The notes below the pieces were generated by a model, which did no database searches, was not told the origin of the DNA, and was given only the letters and a program-made list of their open reading frames with translations. This document shows, one piece after another, positions 9,001 to 11,344 of a stretch of DNA of 11,344 nt (the first letter of the stretch is position 1; each line of letters starts with the position of its first letter). Position numbers and translations under genes: made by a program. This DNA is from CAYLMG01 sp964464635 (GTDB lineage Bacteria; Planctomycetota; Phycisphaerae; Sedimentisphaerales; Anaerobacaceae), in contig CAYXGT010000085.1 of assembly GCA_964464635.1 (NCBI GenBank), positions 1 through 11,344 of the forward strand. Reading direction: 5' to 3'.

Positions 9001-11344
9001 ACCACAGCTCCCCATAGAATGTCCCTTCAAAAAGCTCTGCCGTTAAATCACCACCGTCGTCATAATCATTCGCCAGAACACCCTCGTTAGCATCGACAAC
9101 AAGCTCCGAATTCCTGGCCACGATATAGTTATCATCAACAGCTATCGGCGGCGTCAGGTAATCGTACTCATAAGCACCAATATCGAGATAGTTCGGCTCC
9201 CCGTTACCCGTATTCGTTGTATTGGGGTCATCTACAAAACGCTCTTTCCCATCGAGGTCATAAATAATGCCGACAGGCAGCGCATTACTATCAGCCGCAT
9301 CTATACAAGGCGAGCCCTCCTGCAAATGAAGGTCACCATAATCATCATTATCGCCAATACCCCAGCCGTCACCTCCGTTGTTGGGGTCCTGCACGAATAA
9401 AGGCTCTATATCTATATTATGATTTTCCGCCCCACCAAATGGGTATGGCTCATCATCAGGTGTACCATCCTGAATACAACTGTATGAAACATTACAATCG
9501 GTATTTACATTATAAATCTGCTTGTCCAGAACCGAATTACTGTCACTATCATTATTATCCCACAAAATCGTATTTGCTATATCAATCTTGCTCTCATAGC
9601 TGTAAATCCCTCCGCCGCACCGGCTGTTATTATCTGCTATCGTACAATTCGCAATCGATACCTGCTCACACGACCAGTTAGACAATGCTCCTCCATCTCC
9701 GTTGCTACTATTGCCTACAAACAAACAATTATATAACTGAACATTGCTTGCCAGGTTATTCATTGCTCCGTTCACAGGAGGCGGAACAATCCGCGCCCAT
9801 AACAGTGCCTTATTGGTTCCCCCCTCTTCAGATTCGAACTCGTCTAAAAGATTATTCGCATCAGGCCCGAATCCGAGTATCTCCAAAGTATAAGCCCTCT
9901 TATCTATCTCAATCAAAGCTGAAGGATAACTCGTAGGAAATGTGATAAAATCGTTAGGATTAGCACCGCTGTTCGGTGTCTCATTGACATCAAGCATAAA
10001 CACAAAAGACTGGTTAAAATCAAGAGGTTCATCAAAATCCAAATCAACAGTCAATTCAACCTGATTTACTTCCGTGGTATCATAAATCTGATTATTAAAA
10101 TGACGCAAATGGCCTATCTCAAAAGGTTCGTTAATATCAACTATAATATCATTAGGCGGAGCAGCCCCGGCAAAACCCAAACCACTATTCTCTTGACCTG
10201 TTGGATTCCCCCAACGAATCTGGTATTCATCTCTACCGTTACAGTTAACAGGTTCTTCGATAATATCAATATAGTATTTTGCATTTACGCCTCCCCAGCC
10301 GTCTTGCCAATGCCACGTCGGAAATACTTCAACAATATTAACCTCAGCAACTGTTTGTGGCAATATCCCCTCATCGATATTGCCCATAAATTCGCAATTG
10401 ATAAAATATGAATCACTGAAAACATTATGAACCGCCCCGCTTGTCCCAACTGCAGTGTTCCTTTTGAACACACAATCCACAAACTCAGGATTACTCATAT
10501 AATTATAGCTGCCCCCTCCGCAGCTGTTACTGTCATTCTCTTCAAAGATACAGCCCTTAATCAGGATACCCTCCACCTGCCCGTTGTACATACCTGCACC
10601 GTAGCTTTCCGCAAAATTATCAACGAATCTGCAGTTCCGCACAACCAGCCCCTCATTTATGTCAGCAGCGTAAAATCCTCCGCCGCAATTCTCTCCCTCC
10701 CCACTGCCGTCGGCAAAACCCGCCGTAATTGTAAAACCGTCGATTACTGTATCATTGGCTCCTGTTACAACGTGATAGCTGTTATCATTCACATCATCCG
10801 AAGTGCCGATATCACCGCTTAGTATAGTAACATTTCCATTCCAGCTGCGTTTCGTCAGCAGCTTCTCCGCTCCGTCAAAGCCGCCATAAACATCTACACC
10901 ATCGAGCAGCCCAAATGACGATGACCTGTCACTGCCCTCTGTCGGCTTATATGTTCCCTCGGCAATCCACAATTCTCCGCCGTCCTGCACATCTGAATCT
11001 CCAAGAGCGCCGCCCGATTCATTATGTAATTCTCCAAACGCATTACTCCACGACGTCCCGTCATTATTCCCCGTCGCACCCTCTTTAACATAGAATATCC
11101 TTCTCGATTCGTATGCACCCATATCATACAAAACTGATGAAGCCCCAAGATAAGGCACATCAATCCTGCTGCGTCCGAGTATATCGGTTTCAACTTCGAC
11201 ACTATCGTCACCGGCGTCTATACACGGGTTATAATCACCTGCATTATTGTAGTAGCACCAAAGCTGCAGGCCGTCGTCTTTTGTAAGGTATCTCCCATCA
11301 TCGCCGGCAGGCTCGCTCGAATCTGCAAATTGAGGATTATCATC
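1..11344 (-). CDS. Giant multidomain beta-helix / PKD / RHS-repeat surface protein, internal fragment (both ends outside window)
   Basis: One minus-strand frame is open across the entire window: 3781 complete codons plus one base, with no stop, start region or signal peptide inside. Translation gives recognisable domains throughout, and landmark motifs at both ends and in the middle share one phase, which argues against a frameshift. Domain order by window residue is: helix end cap 1-80, beta-helix I 82-730 (anchor-K-like insert about 352-495), cadherin-like 732-824, four PKD 828-1227, beta-propeller 1236-1560, DUF11-like 1573-1702, beta-helix II 1709-2205, nine PKD 2209-3066, Ig-like bridge 3069-3392, RHS from 3394. 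The product is acidic and rich in Asp/Asn/Glu, as in secreted calcium-stabilised beta-proteins. Export, surface display and a role in adhesion or contact-dependent interaction are inferred from domain families only. Typical RHS proteins are about 1000-2000 residues, so this one is exceptionally long. No specific gene name is justified. Confidence 0.96.
2..1165 (-). other. RHS/YD-repeat region, N-terminal part (continues off the left edge)
   Basis: It begins with the typical RHS entry block: DMVIPVAGIPISVVRTYDS (RTYDS at 1094-1108), then FGYGWTYSF (1043-1069) and VTLTLPDGQRVTF. A plug-like stretch follows with YRLKLEDGTLYRIKR and SYILTPSGDKIVF. YD repeats come next: YEYDIYGNLVKVKKL (about 332-376), TTYAYDDE (about 262-290), YVYDDKGRLKGTIDARGN (about 145-200) and IYGYDERGRVTLEV (about 5-50). 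RHS repeats build a hollow beta-shell that can enclose a C-terminal polymorphic domain. The core, autocleavage motif and tip must lie beyond base 1. Early YD repeats are degenerate and spaced widely, which is usual at the start of the shell. Confidence 0.92.
1170..2140 (-). other. Ig-like bridge before the RHS region, with acidic calcium-site-like loops
   Basis: About 320 residues are not confidently assigned to a family. The stretch begins with VDGDGYVNSIDID (VDGDGY at 2123-2140), an EF-hand- or dockerin-like acidic loop, and has a second related loop, VYVDGDGIPS, near 1490-1525. It includes strand-rich stretches with HTLIAGAYNRSG and GTYEAKLTANEEE. A final segment, PNGVYTLELKVNCNG followed by ISNNLKIGNLKFSQQD, leads straight into the RHS start. 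NGVYTL.L.V.. before the RHS block is a common arrangement in large RHS proteins. Two or three Ig-like sandwiches are likely, but their borders are not visible. Confidence 0.5.
2147..4720 (-). repeat. PKD/Ig-like tract B, nine domains at about 290-bp spacing
   Basis: Nine units start near 4720 (VYAGED), 4430 (GMTLTSEP), 4147 (TDAGWD), 3859 (VYAGED), 3577 (TDADFS), 3274 (VYVDAQ), 2980 (VYAKIV), 2686 (VVVHGS) and 2416 (VYAGRP). Spacings run from about 270 to 306 bp. Each has a central W strand (WSCING, WHCSDG, WIADA, WIFDG, WYSSSD, WLMEA, WSPAED, WTSNP, WTALP), most have a near-NP turn and G.Y.f.l.v.D, and most have a terminal V.V.V strand. Cys pairs such as DCNGCSYGW (unit 4) may form local disulfides if exported. 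The units are diverged at protein level, so this is an old array rather than recent copies. Confidence 0.8.
4730..6220 (-). other. Parallel beta-helix domain II (NosD-type rungs)
   Basis: It opens RRLYVDVNAPEGGDGVSW, then EEIWVASGTYSPG, DGVDLYGGFAGTEK and NDVILDGFTIQGA, parallel to the opening of helix I. Rungs are of the N..GIY type: SNCRITNNSYGIYAYSV, DCNISENDTGIYSES, CKIINNDCDGIRFV, ENCWIYKNGCNGIYTA and IYNNTIVSNG. The closing motifs are ADCIDNGNR and, after a 130-residue interruption, FDIDGEQRILRRRVDIGADE. The fold is known from carbohydrate-related and surface proteins; no active site can be assigned. The first ~200 bp are GC-rich (6061-6120 is 37 of 60) while the rung core is AT-rich (5521-5580 is 18 of 60). 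Confidence 0.9.
4808..5215 (-). repeat. Duplicated ~60-residue module splitting the end cap of beta-helix II
   Basis: Between CIDNGN and DIDGEQRIL, which are normally close together, lie two related units. Unit 1 (about 5033-5215) contains FLEDDIIEIANDGIPRRI, then DVTDNTITFEPAL, and ends in INW. Unit 2 (about 4808-4994) contains FHKNDVIRF, then FRIVTDV, NDDSITITPAL, and ends in TFW. Shared positions are F...D.I.., (R/F)RI..DV, D(N/D)(T/S)IT..PAL and a terminal aromatic pair ending in W. This suggests two copies of a small all-beta module. I cannot name the family. Confidence 0.68.
6236..6630 (-). other. DUF11-like domain
   Basis: About 130 residues contain NEITYQITYHIYYAAQNIWL, EDKLTKGVDFIDAPEG, KVSWYLGSLSEGSIRTVEVD and EIVNYCRIES. 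This matches the DUF11/conserved-repeat layout: .ItYti...N...a.nv.l.D.lp.gv.fv.a......v.W.lG.L..G...tv...v.v.......i.N.a.v.s. Such domains are Ig-like structural repeats of cell-surface proteins. There is a single copy here, directly between the propeller and beta-helix II. Confidence 0.78.
6690..7645 (-). other. Predicted beta-propeller segment
   Basis: About 320 residues have no PKD or helix signature but carry a recurring strand-turn-strand motif: DMAFDPESGYLFIS (about 7440-7480), GIAFDNTKTNPKLYVLEN (about 7261-7313), DLAFDDKSGILYVTF (about 7079-7123) and GIGFDEHTGHVWITT (about 6764-6808). This is the (D/G)xAFD..(S/T)G.LYV pattern of NHL, SMP-30 or ligand-gated-type propeller blades, with intervening strands such as LFVYNWDADKERLIF and VVYGYDTNDWSIARR. 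Four blades are clear; the full number is likely six or seven, but I cannot fix it by eye. The function is unknown, and propellers in such proteins commonly mediate binding. The DNA here is noticeably AT-rich (7261-7320 is 18 of 60 G+C). Confidence 0.62.
7665..8863 (-). repeat. PKD/Ig-like tract A, four domains
   Basis: Four consecutive ~90-105-residue beta-sandwich units start at VYAGDD (8846-8863), YVEAG (8534-8548), AYAGDD (8225-8242) and VEAG (7958-7969). Each follows the PKD layout: an opening AG-D/E motif, a central W (WTVELE, WSFVG, WTVKG, WSLAA), an (F)NP-type turn, then TF.E.G.Y.F.L.V.D and an alternating Val/Thr final strand. The canonical PKD sequences W.FGDG and HTY are diverged, so PKD-like or Ig-like is the safest label. 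These units usually act as spacers or carbohydrate- or protein-binding modules on extracellular proteins. Confidence 0.78.
8873..9151 (-). other. Cadherin-like / tandem-95-type domain
   Basis: About 93 residues begin PPIAVDDNYIVARNSELVVD, continue with GVLANDYDDGG and GELWFNEDGSFTYEPPEDYY, and end GVDDFQYKVKDSDGLSSNTA followed by TVTIDI. This is the classic pattern A.DD....G..VLANDxDx..L.....G.l.ln.dGsFtYtP...f.G.DsFtY...D..g. It is a calcium-binding-type beta-sandwich common in large bacterial adhesins. Here it appears as a single copy joining beta-helix I to the first PKD tract. Confidence 0.87.
9155..11104 (-). other. Parallel beta-helix domain I (GGG-x-Y rung type)
   Basis: It opens with IFYVKEGATGNNDGTSWSNA, then GELWIAEGTYKP, DGVDVYGGFDGAEK and DTVIDGFTITAG, the standard N-terminal block of right-handed beta-helix proteins. 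Rungs follow with NCGGGFY, SYGAGMYNG, SCGGGSYNY, TSGAVHNV, and later DGGALSNW and RCGGGIYSY, each alternating with NC.F..N-type turns (RNCRFVDN, KGCIFEEN, VDCVFKRN, YNCLFVGN, ANCTIADN). It closes with SPCIDAADSN and YLDIGAYEYD. The family is known for surface adhesins and polysaccharide-active or polysaccharide-binding proteins. No catalytic residues can be assigned here. The run of rungs is interrupted by a separate domain near 9850-10300. Confidence 0.9.
9856..10293 (-). other. Choice-of-anchor-K-like beta-sandwich inserted within beta-helix I
   Basis: Between the rung FINCEFMGN and the rung YNCLFVGN the helix pattern stops. About 145 residues of a different type appear, containing YQIRWGNPTGQENSGLGFAG, then FEIGHLRHFNNQI (10085-10123), then FVFMLDVNETPN (9971-10006), and ending with TLEILGFGPD. 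From memory, this order (WG.P.G..SGLGF, then G.L.HFN.PI, then F.INETPN, then L.ILGF) is that of the choice-of-anchor K domain. In that family the domain usually stands near the N terminus of secreted proteins that end in a sorting signal. Finding it inside a helix is unusual. Its ligand is unknown. I made the family match by eye, without a profile search. Confidence 0.68.
11108..11344 (-). other. C-terminal cap of a preceding beta-helix domain (partial)
   Basis: The first ~80 residues in the window contain NPCIDAGDD followed later by VLYDMGAYES. This pair is the usual ending of parallel beta-helix domains in planctomycete-type proteins (PCIDAGD ... DIGAYE). A new helix start (RRIFYVKEGATGNNDGTSW) follows at once, so this is the tail of a separate helix that begins beyond the right edge. 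The full gene therefore has at least three beta-helix domains. Confidence 0.8.

Noticed and set aside
9856..10293. Possible gene fusion boundary or two separate genes at the helix I interruption
   Set aside because: The frame continues without a stop through both borders, and helix rungs resume after the insert with the expected end cap, so one continuous protein is the simpler reading.
10894..11211. Minus-strand open frame of 105 codons in another phase
   Set aside because: It overlaps the opening block of beta-helix I, which is coherent in the main frame. This frame is out of phase and yields an Arg/Met-rich sequence with no motif. The minus frames at 3391-3573, 7813-8034 and 10285-10482 are likewise shadows.

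Overview
The whole window is the interior of one enormous gene read on the minus strand. Starting at base 11344 and reading leftward, one frame (codons whose lowest base is 2 modulo 3) stays open for all 3781 complete codons. Neither the start nor the stop of the gene lies in the window. I checked the frame at landmark motifs near 10320, 9122, 8100, 6480, 5882, 3360, 1260 and 2, and all fall in the same phase, so I see no frameshift. There is no intergenic DNA here, and no RNA gene, promoter, terminator or second gene. The plus strand has only short open frames that are shadows of this gene.

In protein order (right to left) the product is a multidomain extracellular-type protein: (1) the end cap of a beta-helix that begins off the right edge; (2) parallel beta-helix I, with a choice-of-anchor-K-like beta-sandwich set into it; (3) a cadherin-like/tandem-95 domain; (4) four PKD-like Ig domains; (5) a predicted beta-propeller; (6) a DUF11-like domain; (7) parallel beta-helix II, whose C-terminal cap is split by a duplicated ~60-residue module; (8) nine more PKD-like domains at about 290-bp spacing; (9) an Ig-like bridge with acidic calcium-site-like loops; and (10) the start of an RHS/YD-repeat region that runs off the left edge. 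The protein is very rich in Asp, Asn and Glu. With its repetitive beta-structure and calcium-type motifs, this fits a secreted or surface-displayed protein.

The organism is probably a planctomycete of the Phycisphaerae/Sedimentisphaerales type. This is an inference from protein style: YVDVNAPEGGDG-type helix starts, PCIDAGD and DIGAYEY/DIGADEY helix ends, PKD arrays opening with VYAG(D/E)D, and an RHS tail, at moderate GC. Verrucomicrobiota and related environmental lineages are not excluded.

The likely overall plan is a long modular stalk of adhesin-like or carbohydrate-binding-like domains leading to an RHS shell. RHS proteins usually carry a variable, often toxic, C-terminal tip. That tip, if present, would lie off the left edge and is not seen here.
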